From NCBI GenBank assembly GCA_025642065.1, contig JAODUP010000012.1, positions 554,501 to 618,500 on the forward strand: a DNA stretch of 64,000 nt, written 5' to 3'. The translations under genes were made by a program, and so were the position numbers. This DNA comes from Paralvinella palmiformis (Eukaryota > Annelida > Polychaeta > Terebellida > Alvinellidae). The notes beneath the pieces are model-generated. The model had not been told where the DNA came from. It saw only the letters and a list, made by a program, of their open reading frames with translations, and made no database searches. Of the stretch, positions 1-23,129 are shown piece after piece (within the stretch, counting starts at the first letter, position 1; every line of letters begins with the position of its first letter).

Positions 1-920
1 GACGTCTACATTTATCAGAGTCACTATATTTGTGATTTCATTGGAAAGCTAACAATCTGCAGCTCTTTAATTAGATAATATCCAAATACATATATTATAA
101 TTTCGTTTGATCAGAAAAGTGTTTCTATTTTTAAGTCATCCAGAAAACACAACTTGATAGATCGGGGAGAAAATTTCCCAACTATATGAGGACTACAGAG
201 TGAGGTACATGTTTCTGTCAATTTGTATGAAAATAGTAATCAAATTGTTGGACAAAATTCCGTTTAGCTCGATTATATGATTATGTCGGCCAAAAAGGTA
301 ACTTAAAAAGGGCTAGGGAAGCAGACTTTGTTTTTAATACTGAACTGCCAAATGTTATAGCTCGTTTTCCTGCATGTTTATCAATGTTTGTGGGACAATA
401 GGACTTTTCCAATGTCAGTGATATTTTTGCCATACGTGAAATATACAGAACACTCAATATGATACAAAATAATACATCCTCGACACAATGTCATGACACA
501 TGCTATTTGAAGATTGACACGCATGTATTAAAGTGGGAAAAAAACGCTAAATTAATAGTAAGATTAGGCGATTGAGCATAATAAATAATGTCATATCAGA
601 CTGATGTGAATAAAGACATTTGAATAGAAAATATTTCTTATTCTGAATTGAAATAATTTAATCCAAATGGATAATCCGAAAGGCCTCAGGGCATAGAAGC
701 ACTCTCTGCAATCCACTTATCGATATACAGATTATACCTATTTTATCCATGCAGATAACAAAGCTTAAATATGTAAAGTGTCCACCGATTTAGCCAAACT
801 ACTGCAACTAACACGTGCTCATAGCATATTGTAAACAACCAATGTTACTGTAAACTAAACCCACCATGTCTTATCAGCGGCTGTGATTTATGAGCTCTAA
901 ATAAACCGCCTTGTCCAAAA

Positions 921-922
<2 letters not shown>
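1..922. other. AT-rich intergenic DNA, nothing recognised
   Basis: No open frame, splice-consistent exon or known repeat could be recognised on either strand. Confidence 0.4.
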
Positions 923-986
<64 letters not shown>

Positions 987-987
987 T
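923..987. repeat. (AT)n / (GTAT)n microsatellite
   Basis: About 50 bp of uninterrupted AT dinucleotides, followed by three GTAT units. Confidence 0.95.
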
Positions 988-1064
988 TCACATTGTTAGA
1001 ATTGATCAACTTTTACAAACTGAATAATAACACTTTCATTAATATATATGTTACAGTAATATCA

Positions 1065-1190
1065 TGAAACCAGAGATTTCTTGAAATCCGTAGGAAATTC
1101 GTGAAATCGCTGTATTTATATAGTGATTGTATTTAATGATTTGATGAAATTCCTGAAAGTTCTAGGGATTTATTGAAATCCCTGGTTTCA
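1065..1190. repeat. 126-bp palindromic MITE-like element
   Basis: The left end begins TGAAACCAGAGATTTC and the right end is GAAATCCCTGGTTTCA, which are inverted copies with one mismatch. The similarity extends imperfectly inwards for about 45 bp per arm, so a single strand could fold into a long hairpin. No clear target-site duplication is visible. It is most likely a miniature inverted-repeat element. Confidence 0.55.
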
Positions 1191-1935
1191 CAATCTTACT
1201 CTAACATATACACAGCTCCGGTTCGTATGCGAATTATAGCCAACGAGGGTGTTTTGAATTTATATATATGGCTCTTGTTAGTGTATGTAATAAACTGAGT
1301 ATTTTCCTACTGCAAAATTGGTACTAATCTGCAGCATCGACCCAAAATGCGTGTTTTCTTCACTGCGCATGCCCCGCAAAAAGGTCTGTTAGTATTATTT
1401 GTGGGTAAAGGTTAGTTTTTAGGTATACGTGATTTTACGCGAGAAACATAAATAACATTAGGCCTATCATAGGTATGGCAATTTTCGTGTTACTTCTAAA
1501 TTACAAAGCATATATTCACGCAAAATAATTGGAATTTGCCGTAAGTTTAATTTGCAATGAATTTTTGCTTTTTGCTAATTCCTTGATATTTAAATACGTT
1601 CCGACAGTCCAATAGTGTCGAGACCCTAATGAAGACAGACGGTTTCTGCCAAATGATTGGTTGTTATTATAATATTGAAAACAACCTTCCTAGTCTAAGT
1701 GATTAATATTAGCACAAATTGTCATAAAAGTCTCGTCTAGCACACTTGTAAGAATTAAAATATTGAAACAGATTTTAAATACATAACTATACGCAGTTCT
1801 TGTGTATTATGTTTGCATATTTTCCCCTGATGTAATAAAAAAGAGATACAAAAGCTTGGTACATAACTTATCGGTTTGCTTCAGATGATTTCAACGCCTT
1901 TCCCAAATATATTTACAGCCGTGAAAATACTGGGT

Positions 1936-1937
<2 letters not shown>
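1191..1937. other. Intergenic DNA, nothing recognised
   Basis: AT-rich, with no supported gene or repeat. Confidence 0.4.
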
Positions 1938-2007
<70 letters not shown>

Positions 2008-2105
2008 ACCTTCTCTCTCCCCCTCCCTCTCTACCTTTCTCTCTCTCTCTCTCTCTCTCCTCTCTCTCCTCTCTCCCCCCTCCCTCTCCCCCTCTTTCTC
2101 TTGCT
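1938..2105. repeat. (CT)n microsatellite, long and partly interrupted
   Basis: About 165 bp of CT-rich sequence: a pure (CT)n core of about 50 bp, then interrupted CTCTC/CCCTC tracts. Serine/leucine-rich or glutamate/arginine-rich open frames across it are composition artefacts. Confidence 0.95.
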
Positions 2106-2109
2106 TGCT

Positions 2110-2459
2110 TTGTTTTTCGGGAAGAATTCCCAAGCTGTCGCTTATACAGCACAGCCTTTATGTTGGAGTGGTTGAGAAATCCTTCCCCCCACCACACACA
2201 GGGGATCAGTACGGAAATATGGAGCCGAAATACCCTGAGGGTGGTCACTGCCAGAGTGTTTTACGTCCTGAGGCGGTCTTTAACGTCCCCCTTAATTTTT
2301 AATAATTCCGTGGAGACGACATCGCCATTTAACATGGTCAGCCACCCACGATATTGTGAGCCGTGAAATTATTCTCTGGAAAAGTTTCGATCTCTTCGCT
2401 GGGATCGAACCTGTGACCCTTGGCACCAAGTACAGAGTGCTTAACCACTAGGCCCCCGG

Positions 2460-2460
<1 letters not shown>
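2110..2460 (-). mobile_element. tRNA-derived SINE, copy 1
   Basis: Read on the - strand, the element starts beside position 2460 with a tRNA-like head. This has an A-box-like TAGTGGTTAAGC and a B-box-like GGTTCGATCC, which together form an internal RNA polymerase III promoter. A body of about 270 bp follows that is shared with the copy at 7907-8252, including the stretch around TGTTGGAGTGGTTGAGAAAT. It is flanked by (CT)n on both sides. The two copies look roughly 80-85% alike by eye, so this is an old insertion. Confidence 0.8.

Positions 2461-2516
<56 letters not shown>
2461..2516. repeat. (CT)n(TA)n microsatellite
   Basis: A compound dinucleotide tract that directly abuts the tRNA-like head of the SINE. 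Confidence 0.95.
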
Positions 2517-2519
2517 CCA

Positions 2520-3324
2520 TCTAATAACGTTAATTGAAGCAATAAATAGTTGAAATTCGTGAAACCAATAAGTGAGAACGTTATGATAATATCGCTGACT
2601 AATCTGCCGCTCTCTCATAAATCGCAATCGGAGAAGAGAATGACCCACGTATATCAGGGTTATTATTTTCTCTTTAACCTGCTTCCTCTGCTAATTAGCT
2701 TCTGCCGTATCTACATATCCCACACTACTGATATTTTGTTTGGAGGGTGGGGGTGGAACGGTCGACAGCATAGAGAATCAATGTCCACCGTTGGTGCTGT
2801 TTGTCGGGCAACTCGCTGTCATTCAAAACGTTTGCTGCAATCTGTTAATACTTGTGGAGTAATAATCAGCTATAAAAATGATAATTAGTGTAGTATGTAG
2901 AAATTTAAATTGACTTAGTTGGACGAAAAGGATATATATAGTGCCTGTTTTTCAATATATATATAGGAAAACTAAAGAAATTATACTGACACGACATTCG
3001 CTACAATATAATTTAATATAGTCTCGTAGCATGCGTTTAAAATAATACTGAGTAAGTGCAGTATGATTCAACCAGAAAGAAAGCCTTCAGGGGACATGTC
3101 ACACATGTTAAACATATGAAAGACAGATGTACAAATTACGATACAGATTGTTTAGTTGTAGCTTAAAATATGAATTTTAAAATACCGAATAATATATATT
3201 TTCCACTAAATTTATTTCGCGAAGAACTGCGACTTTTGAAGTTTGTCAAATTTCCTGATCTAGTAATAAAGTCTGTACATTGCATAGGTTGTTCAGTAAC
3301 ACGTAGCAGTATATGAGAGGAACT
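2520..3324. other. Intergenic DNA, nothing recognised
   Basis: No exon-like or repeat homology was found. The open frame near 2550-2888 has no recognisable motif. Confidence 0.35.
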
Positions 3325-3642
3325 TTAAAGGAACAATCCACCCTCAGAAAATATTTTTTAAATATGTTATGCTTAGAACAGTAACCACACTTGTTTACAT
3401 GCTATTGTACGGGTCTACATACTTCAGGTCAACCGGATACGCTGACGTGACGTCAGCATTCGGGAGCTTCCGGTCACTGTCTAACTAAATGGCGGCGCCC
3501 ACAGGCCATTAAAAGTCGATTAATCAGCACTTTGAATTGGATTATTTAATATGTGGGTGATCGTTTATACATTTTGACATTATTTATGATACTTGTGAGT
3601 ATTAGTCCTTAAAACTTGAAAGAAGGTGGAATATCCATTTAA
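3325..3642. mobile_element. MITE-like element with imperfect terminal inverted repeats
   Basis: The left end TTAAAGGAACAATCCACC and the inverse of the right end (TTAAATGGATATTCCACC) match at about 14 of 18 positions. The interior contains a near-palindrome built on TGACGTCA and a GGCGGCGCC motif. There is no coding capacity. It is probably a non-autonomous DNA transposon; its superfamily is undetermined. Confidence 0.4.
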
Positions 3643-3795
3643 CGCCTAATGCTAAAAAATATTTTTTATTCTGCTTACAGATGCAGTACCCTGAAAGGTA
3701 TTGGGTATGGAAGACCATATTAAGGAGTGGGTTTCGGTACATTTTCATTATGCATCAGGCAGGTTAGGCCACTATGCTTCAGGGACACACATACG

Positions 3796-3845
3796 CCCCC
3801 CCCCCCGCACGCACACACACACACACACACAGAGGGGGAGGGGGC
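3796..3845. repeat. C-run and (CA)n microsatellite
   Basis: An 11-base C run, then (CA)n and a G-rich tail. Confidence 0.9.
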
Positions 3846-3889
3846 AGCAAGAGACAATTGTACATGTTTTAAATTGCTGTGGTCACACA

Positions 3890-4025
3890 GTTTTGTTAAC
3901 GGAACATGACAAGAATGATATGCATATGCCATGCTAAATGCACTTGGTGATATTAATGCACAAGATGAAAATGGAACTATTTTCAAATGGGTCAGTGAAT
4001 AAATCAATGGTCAAATCAATGACCC
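3890..4025. repeat. Dispersed repeat, copy 1
   Basis: Segments around TTTGTTAACGGAACATGA and CAAATGGGTC...AATAAATCAATG recur with modest changes at about 26138-26250. It therefore belongs to a dispersed, uncharacterised repeat. Confidence 0.45.
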
Positions 4026-4506
4026 ATTTAAATTTTTATCTCGTTCATCAATAGCATACACCGACATTATGTATATCACTCTCCTCTCATGCTATGTTAG
4101 CAAAAAATGATCGCAGCTATTTTTTGAACGTACCTCTTGCTGCGTTAAAATATTTGGATATTCATGTTGCACGAAATAGTAGTGAGTTATCTGACTATCA
4201 TTTTGATGATCATGATGAATATCCTAAGCAACAATTGTTATCATAGGTCATAATCGCGTTTTCATATTCAAGTTATTAGATCTACGTTATCAAATAGCTC
4301 AAAATCAAAATGTTTTAGTGGTGATGAACTCTCAGAACAGTTGTAATCTGCGACTTCTATGAGAAATTACCAAGATACTAAGCAAAGAGTATTTATAACA
4401 AGACGTGTTACTTCGCGTTTTAACATGGGACGCCATTTTGAATTCATGGAGCGCCAGGGCCTTAGCGACCGGAGGTAGATTGTCACGGACAGCTCCCTTC
4501 GTTAAC

Positions 4507-4585
4507 ATGGCGCCTAATGGCATTGGTTCATTCTGCGCCGCTTTCGGCTGCAGTAACAGAAAAAGTATGCACAAATAAAGACATC
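4507..4585 (+). pseudogene. Possible THAP-type zinc finger start (relic)
   Basis: An ATG in the context ACATGGCG opens a frame reading Phe-Cys-Ala-Ala-Phe-Gly-Cys-Ser-Asn-Arg, which resembles the first half of a THAP C2CH finger (C-x-x-x-GC-x-N). A stop follows after about 10 more codons, so no complete finger is present. It may be a relic of a THAP-bearing transposase or host gene. The match is short, so this is tentative. Confidence 0.25.
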
Positions 4586-4599
4586 CCCGAAAGGAAATG

Positions 4600-5160
4600 A
4601 AAGCTAGTGTAAAAATTGGATATGATCTGGCTTTTTAAAAATAAAGAATATTTAAAAAATAAGCATAACAATTTGAAGTAGACACGCCCTGATACTTCCA
4701 AATAAAATATGATGTTCACATTAAGGCATTGAGCAATTATTTATTTAAATGCATTTAAATGCATTTGAACATTTTGTTTATAAATTGTACTGAAATATCT
4801 GTCAAGTATATTATAATGTAACTACCTAAAAAAAATCGATGTGAGTTAGTTTAATATACTTAGCGTCAAGATTTAACACGTCTACTAAAAGTATTTCCCC
4901 GAGCCTCATATTTCCAATTCCAAAATATGAAAATTGAAAGTTATTGTATTTTCTCCATAACTGACTGAAATGACAGCAAGTATGATCTTGCTCGTTCGAC
5001 CAGTGTTATATATGATTCATTACAGAAACACTGATTAGATACGTTTGCAAACAGAGCATTTACACTTATAATTTGGTTCATACACTCTACAACCTTTATG
5101 GAAGCCGATAGAATTATTAACTGTACCTGGCTCTAAGGGACTAGATATTTTTCATATAAT
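4600..5160. other. AT-rich DNA, nothing recognised
   Basis: No gene or repeat is supported here. Confidence 0.35.
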
Positions 5161-5164
5161 AGAT

Positions 5165-5378
5165 TGTTTAAATAAATAGGTTGTTAATATTACAGTTTCT
5201 TTATTTTATAGGTTGTTAATATTATAGATTGTTTAGAGTATAAGTTGTTAATATTAAAGGTTGATTATAATTTAGGTTATTTAAATTATAGATTGTTTAT
5301 ATTATAAGTAATTTATATTATAGGTTGTTTATATTATATGTTGTTTATATTATATGCTGTTGATATTCTACATAAATG
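5165..5378. repeat. Degenerate tandem repeat, unit about 15-20 bp
   Basis: Roughly a dozen diverged copies of a unit resembling ATAGGTTGTTTATATT, with variable spacing. Confidence 0.7.
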
Positions 5379-5399
5379 TTATATATGACATTTTAAAAT

Positions 5400-5670
5400 A
5401 AAAAGTAGACACCACACCCACCATCACTGTCGGAATCCAGAAAGTATTCACCAGACAGTGCCTATTTTAAAATTGAAATTTTAAGTCTCTTCTGAAAACA
5501 CACCTATTTAAGGTCGCTTTCACAGATAAATAGTTATTATCTTTTAAATCATTACAGGATTTTTACAGACATTATTTGGGGTATTATTATATTACATATT
5601 ATTTGTACAGCGCTTTGAATGGCTCCTGCTAGTAAGGGCGCTTTATTAAATATACATTATTATTATTGTT
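5400..5670 (+). mobile_element. 3' end of a non-LTR retrotransposon (CR1/Jockey-like)
   Basis: The frame from 5480 reads Phe-Lys-Ser-Leu-Leu-Lys-Thr-His-Leu-Phe-Lys and ends at a TAG at 5531-5533. This is the usual last motif of ORF2 in this LINE class. The 3' tail carries the typical TGTACAGCGCTTTGAATGG and GGGCGCTTTATTAAAT segments and ends in ATT repeats. The upstream reverse transcriptase is missing, so this is a 5'-truncated insertion. Confidence 0.75.
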
Positions 5671-5921
5671 TATTGTACATCAATCAAAATATCTATTATA
5701 GAAATCAAACTTTTTCAAGTTATGTGGGAAATACCAGGCGAGCAATTAATAAAAGGGCAAAAGATCGAAAGGGCAAAAGACCAAGGGGTTAAAAACCTAG
5801 TGTCCTATGTCATGTCATGTGAAACACACCCGTTATCAAATCATTTCGTCTCGCGTCTGACACACGCGCGCGTGCACATATACTTAACATTCTGTATACG
5901 AATAAAGAAGTCTAGACCAAT

Positions 5922-6030
5922 AATCTGGGTCACAGTCAAGTTTGACAAGTATGTGGTTACCATGACGCTCTCACATCAGGCACGTCATCCAGACATATAT
6001 TATTGACTCCAAAACATAAGATATAAATAT
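5922..6030 (+). repeat. Shared intronic element, SP1 copy
   Basis: This segment (AATCTGGGTCA ... TGTGGTTACCATGACG ... CATCCAGACATA ... AAGATATAAA) matches segments in intron 5 of SP2 (about 16423-16545) and of SP3 (about 36745-36870). It is the remnant of SP1 intron 5. It shows that SP1 once had the upstream part of the gene or arose from a duplication starting within that intron. Confidence 0.7.
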
Positions 6031-6224
6031 AATTTCGTTAATTTTATAAAAACAATATATTTAGTCTCTTATTAATAATAACAAATTTGTAAGGTTGTTA
6101 TTTCGTTTGGTGCAAATAGGCGGCACACACTCCTGAACAACCATGAAACATTATTCTGATATGTGTGTGTTATTTCTCTCACACGCCTGTACACTCGTGC
6201 ACGCACGCCTACAAACGTCTAAAG

Positions 6225-6370
6225 CAGAGCCTTTCGATAGTGCAGTACTCAGAGCGCTGTGCTGGAAAACTCCATGTTGTGGGTTCGAATCCCACTCATA
6301 CTTGGATTTGTCGGATGTTTCCAGTGGCACTTACTACATGCCTTAGAGGTGATCTGTGCCAATATTAAAT
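6225..6370 (+). mobile_element. tRNA-derived SINE, second family
   Basis: A tRNA-like segment with a canonical B box (GGGTTCGAATCCCAC) is preceded by a CGCTGTGCTGGAAAAC stretch and followed by a short tail. It is not a functional tRNA, because no clean acceptor stem is seen. Confidence 0.6.
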
Positions 6371-6446
6371 ATCTAAACTGAAGTCAACTCAACAAACGTC
6401 TTAGCCATGAGTTTTAAAATTAGTAACTTTTTTCTCCTATTCACAG

Positions 6447-7151
6447 AGGTTAGTGGTTTTAGGTGACTATGACAGAAGAATAATGCCACCTGACAGTCTG
6501 TTTCATATACGAAAAATGATTATACATGATGATTACGATTCTAGACCCTATATGAGAATGATATCGCGCTGTTAGTATTCACCAAGGCTGTTGAAGCTGG
6601 CTTGGGTCTACGACCAATATGTCTGCTGAAGAAGTTTAAATATGGTTATGAGAACAAACATGTTTTAGTTAGTGGCTGGGGTTTCACTATTGGAGGTCTG
6701 TTGTCTGTTTGGGTTTCTCCCTCCTCCTTCACACTTCCCCCTCGCAGACACACAGACAGACGTCTGGCTGCCTTCATATTTACTTGTCTACAAAACAAAT
6801 GGCTAATGTATATCTAAGAGTCAGAAAGTCAGAAACAATTCTGTTACATTACAGCTCTCTATATAATATATTTAAATACGTATATTGAAGACTAACACGT
6901 ATCGTATTATGGTTTTCACTGTATTTATTTTGTGCATTTTCGTTACTAAGGGAGATCCAGGTGGACCACTGGTTTACAAAAATCGAGATGACGACGGCAT
7001 ATTTGAGTTGGTCGGGATCCAATCGACTCGGAATGGCTGTGATACTGGTTATCCGACTGCAGTCACCAGGATTACATATTATCTCGACTGTATCAAAGCT
7101 TGGTTGGAAAATATGACTAATAAACAGCAGTTTTTGTGTAATCTGACTTAA
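6447..7151 (+). pseudogene. SP1: truncated S1 serine protease pseudogene
   Basis: Two exon-like blocks remain. Block 6447-6695 corresponds to exon 6 of SP2-SP4. It includes the Asp102 region (ENDIALL), the RPICL segment and a VSGWG motif. Block 6951-7151 corresponds to exon 8 and ends in TAA. Exons 1-5 are absent from the 6.4 kb upstream, and exon 7 (Cys168/182/191 region) is deleted between the blocks. Exon 6 is broken by a one-base loss near 6450 and a one-base gain near 6549-6553. The active-site GDSGG is GDPGG, and the Trp of the usual C-terminal YLDWI is Cys. The intron after exon 6 aligns with that of SP3, so SP3 is its closest relative. A polyadenylation-like AATAAA lies at 7207. It is non-functional as a protease. 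Confidence 0.85.
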
Positions 7152-7159
7152 ATTTGACC

Positions 7160-7895
7160 ATTCTTCGATAGTTTCAAAGTATATGATTTAGCTCATTCAT
7201 GGAAATAATAAAAACGTTTTTATCATATATGCGTATAATGAGGAATAGGATGGATTTCATAATTTGATAATCATTTTAGAGTTAGTTTTTATAGTAAATC
7301 GGTGGAGATATGGTAGCATATCTATTGTTAAAATAAAGAAGTTGAATTTGTGAATTTTACTACATTACCGTTACAAATATTGCATTACAAGGAACTAATT
7401 GCATTAATAATACAATAAAAGACAATTACAGATGTATTTTACATCTTGTAGATAAGCTTACACAAAGCAGTATATACTCTCTGTGGCTAAGTCTTCTAAA
7501 GAATATTGATGCAAATTCTCAGTATTATTTTCAGTTTTTTATAGCAATGACTGACTGTTATAATTACTGTCTTTTGCATATATTACGCATAAATTAAGTC
7601 TTTTTGTGAGGATAAAAGTGGCAATAAATTTGCATTTACACAGATAACCGAGTTACCTGCCTCTTAGATCTATAATTAAACAATATAATATCAATATGAA
7701 CATATGCTCAGTGACGTCAATCACACAGATAAGAAAATCTCTGCTTCAGCAGACAGATTTTATTAGCCACAAACACGACAGAAATTGTTACAAAATTCAT
7801 GAGGTTATCGTATAGGGATTCTTAACACTGCCATGGTTCTTACCAGCACCCTTGAGTTCCAATGGTTAAAGGCACTTTGAACTCAGCGCTGTAGC
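7160..7895. other. Intergenic DNA, nothing recognised
   Basis: AT-rich flank of SP1 with no supported gene. Confidence 0.4.
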
Positions 7896-8252
7896 TTTGT
7901 TTTGTTGTTCGGGGAGAATCACCAGCCTGTCGCTTATTCAGCACAGCCTCTATGTTGGAGTGGTTGAGAAATCACCTCCCCCACCACTCACAGGGGAGCA
8001 GTAAGGAAAGATGGAGCCGAAATACCCTGAGGGTGGTCACTGTCAGAGTGTTTTACGTCCTCATGGGTTTTTTAACGTCCCCCTTTATTTTAAATAAGTC
8101 AGTGGAGACGGCAGTGCCATTTAACGTGGTCAGCCACCCACGATGTCATGAGCCGAGAAATTAATCTCTTCGGAAAAGTTTCGACCTCTTACGGGGTTTA
8201 AACCTGTGACCGTTGGCCCCAAGTGCCGGATGCTTAACCGCTAGGCCACCTG
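7896..8252 (-). mobile_element. tRNA-derived SINE, copy 2
   Basis: Same family and orientation as 2110-2460. On the - strand it opens with TGGCCTAGCGGTTAAGC, a good fit to the A box (TRGCNNAGYNGG). The B box has decayed to GGTTTAAACC. The body around TGTTGGAGTGGTTGAGAAAT is well conserved with copy 1. Confidence 0.8.
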
Positions 8253-8569
8253 TAGCGATACTTATATACATATTTATCCATGTGTGTGTGTGCGTCGGTG
8301 TATATTGCTGCGGTGTTATTTTAATGTTTATTAATATAATATTTTATTAAACAATTGTAATTAGAATTCTTCAGGAGACCCGCAAAATAGATATAGGGCT
8401 AGTTACTACGGCCTAATGAGTACCGTACCATGATTAGTCTGTCAGCTGTAGCGGGGTGAAGGTCATGGGTTAATACGGTCCTGCGTGTACCCCATTTATA
8501 ATATAGATCTACTATAATCCCTTTAGTATTTAGCAATATCATAGCATTATCATAGGAATATATCATGGC

Positions 8570-8611
8570 AATATTTTCGTTCTATTTTTGGCAAAATAGA
8601 ACGAAAATATT
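8570..8611. other. Perfect 19-bp stem, 4-nt loop hairpin
   Basis: AATATTTTCGTTCTATTTT, a TGGC loop, then the exact inverse of the arm. All 19 pairs match. At 42 nt it is too short for a usual microRNA precursor. It may be the core of a small palindromic repeat. Confidence 0.8.
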
Positions 8612-9136
8612 CAAAGAAACATTTTCCCACCAACTTGGCCGTAAATAATTAACTATTAGGGCGTAATTAATAACTTATGCATGCTAATTATTATCATGAA
8701 AGAAGATTTATTTTATAAAAACCAAATAAAATTATCAACACAACATACAATATTAATGAATTTCTTAAACAGTGAGTTCAACCTGAACTGATAATTAATG
8801 TGATTTATTTATGATACGGTATGTTGACTAATGACATTTCTGTATAGTTAATGATGTAATTCAGAGATGGAAAATGTGTCATAGCAATTTTTAAATTGAT
8901 TGGAATGTTGATCAGAAAACCAACAATTTGAAGCAGTTATTCAATGGTAACCTTTTGTAACATTATTTCTAACCAGGGTACCCCAGTCCCAACAAAACCA
9001 GAAGGTTAATGAATTGGGGCAAAGGTCACTGGCATGCGTTGCTACGCTTACTATTTAATTCAGTAGTGTTATATGTCATAAACGTTATTTAGCAAGTCTT
9101 TCATTGTCAAACATTCTACATTCAAGAATTTACAAA

Positions 9137-20375
<11,239 letters not shown>

Positions 20376-20689
20376 TAAGCAACGTCTTGTTATGCGATCT
20401 GTCTGAAAAAACTTGGTCAATCGTTTGTTGTAATAATTAAAATTATTCTGTTGTAACTTGCCATTTGTGCATACTAATCGAGTATTCGTGTAAGTTTGAA
20501 GATAACCCTTAAACATGTTAGTTGAAAATAATTTAGGATGTTCATAACTTTATATTACTTTAATGCTCGCTGTAACAACGAATTGAGCACTGACTGACGT
20601 CACGATAATAGATGAAAAGCAAATACACAAATATTTCAAACAAACACCAGTGGATGCTTGGTTTTGTTCAATAATCACGATGAAAACAA

Positions 20690-20739
20690 CGCACGCACAC
20701 ACACACGCCCCCGCGCGCGCACACGCGCACAAACACCCA

Positions 20740-20778
<39 letters not shown>

Positions 20779-20780
20779 TT
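20690..20780. repeat. (CA)n(GA)n microsatellite
   Basis: Compound tract in the 3' flank of SP2. Confidence 0.95.
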
Positions 20781-20899
20781 TCATAACTAATAATTCATAA
20801 ATACATAATGTTATGTCTGAACTATAAGGTTAAGACTACGGTGATAAAGCTACCCAAGCCTGTAACGCAATAATTAAGAGACAAACCACAAATAATAAA

Positions 20900-22550
20900 T
20901 ATTATTTGTTCTGTTATTATAAAGAACTAGTTAATATTACGATGAACATATAGAATAATGCCTAAGGTGAGAGATATAAGACTATTCACAATAGAAAATT
21001 TTATTCCGTTAAACAATTTTGTAATAATGTTGCTTAAATTGTGTTATTCCTGAATAAACACTGAATGGAAAGCATTAATAAAATAAGTATTTGATGCTTA
21101 TACTTTGTCGTTCGTATTCATAATAAAATATGTATTTATACTATGTGTGATTGTTTTGTTATTGAATATGCTTCGTCACTGTGATATATTATATTGTGCC
21201 AGATATGTGGTTTTTATCACATATTTGGATCTCAAGTTTAGAGAAAAAAAGCTAAAGTTTCTCATACAGCTTCATTATAAGTTCTATTCATAAATATTTT
21301 GAAGGGAAGGTTTTACTTATATATACGCGTTCTTTTCCTGGCAGTACCCTTATATTTAGGTCATCAAACGCAAGACCTAACCAATAGGATATCAAATATA
21401 ATCGACTGTAGTATTAAATAAAAACCCCTAACCTCCAGCACATATAGTGGCCATGTTATTGTGTAAAATACTCAATAATTATTATTTCTTAATTAAATAA
21501 TTAATTAAATAATTATCCTTCAAAATGAGAGGCAAACGTGATATACCATAATACAACTTTATAACATATAGGCTAAATAACATTAAGTATGTTATCGAAA
21601 ATAGTTTTTACAAAAAAGACATTCCTGGGTATACGTATTGATTAGAATATATTTGGTACAGACGTTATTCATTGCACAAGTTTTACAAACTTGAAATATA
21701 ATATCAGAGTCGTCTTTCAAATTTGGATAATTTGTACATTATTATCTGATAATCTTAGATGTACTTTGGAGGGTTGTTCTCAGTAATTATGTTTGAGCTA
21801 TTTCTTTATTCTCAAAAGGGCTTCTAGTAATGGGCTATTATTTCTGTATTTTCATCTGAAGGCCGTCTTCAATATTTGTATACCTGTCTTTTCTGTGAGA
21901 GCTTATTTTTGTGTGCTCTGGAGCACGTAGGAGGCCACAAGTATTTTACAGTGTGAGGTTTGAGTTCTTACAGAACCGCGTCATTTGTGGCGAGTAAAAG
22001 GTTCATTTACGTGAAGTTATTCGATTTCGACATAGCGCTGTGACCAATTAAAAAGTAGCATAATTTATTTAATTAACAGTGTGTCGATCAACATATTATA
22101 TAGAATATGTTGGTGCAGGAAATAAAACGGGCTTTCTGTACATGACACCTTAGGTTTTGCTGGGATTAAATAATAATGTGTGTAATGATATAGTCATGGG
22201 AAACGTTTATTAGAGTATGTAGGCCAAAGGTTGTCACAATCGTTAAGAGGACGTTATAATAAAAGGATTATCATAAATATTATATTATGTACAGAAACTG
22301 GGGGCATTTACTAAGGCAACAGTGTCTGTTTCCTCATTGGTTTAATTTATATGAAGCTAAGTGCTCAGAAAGAAAACAATGAACAATGTAGACAAAAAGT
22401 AAAAAGATATATGTAGGAAATCAAATAGTTCTGCAATTTACATGGACAAATAAATATGACGTATGAACGTCTATCTCCGACAGAGTTGTTATTTTGTTTG
22501 ACACATATGATTACATGATTTAGTAGCACAAGTAGTAAAGTTTGTATGCA
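20900..22550. other. SP2-SP3 intergenic DNA, nothing recognised
   Basis: AT-rich. The short open frames, including one rich in hydrophobic residues at 21105-21293, have no recognisable motif. Confidence 0.35.
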
Positions 22551-22555
<5 letters not shown>

Positions 22556-22602
<47 letters not shown>

Positions 22603-22615
22603 CATACATATACTT

Positions 22616-22650
<35 letters not shown>
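22556..22650. repeat. (CA)n(TA)n microsatellite, duplicated
   Basis: Two successive CA-then-TA blocks. Confidence 0.95.
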
Positions 22651-23129
22651 CAAACATTGAATTTTTTTGCGTTATTAATAAAGCAGCACGTTGATATTTA
22701 AAACATTATGTTCGTGAACATTTGTGTGCACTATGTACGAAAATAAAATATCATGCTTATTTACATATACTTGAGTAGTTCTTGTTTAAATTTACCGCTA
22801 AAGGATTTGGTGGTTCTTAATGATTTTATTTTCTCCGGCATATTATACCAGATTTGAGGGACTGCGTGAATAAATGATCTACAGGTTGTTTTGCTGTGTC
22901 TTTCTGTAATATGTGGTGCATTTTTGTTTCATGTATTGTGTGGGTGTATGTTGCTGTTTGAAGAAAATATATTTGGCAGTGGTTGGGGCAATTCTCTATG
23001 GGAGAACAAATACATAAATTTTCCAAGTTGTAATTTGAACGTGCGTTCCCATGCGTTTTCAGTCTCTCATGCTAAGAACATGGCAATACAACAGAAATAC
23101 AGATAGCAAAGAAAAAGCCCAACAGATGT

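Noticed and set aside
1876..2302. Serine/leucine-rich and glutamate/arginine-rich open frames
   Set aside because: They are translations of the (CT)n tract, with no domain or splice support.
6240..6300. Functional tRNA gene suggested by the B box GGTTCGAATCC
   Set aside because: No complete cloverleaf or acceptor stem is seen, and the segment continues into a SINE-like tail.
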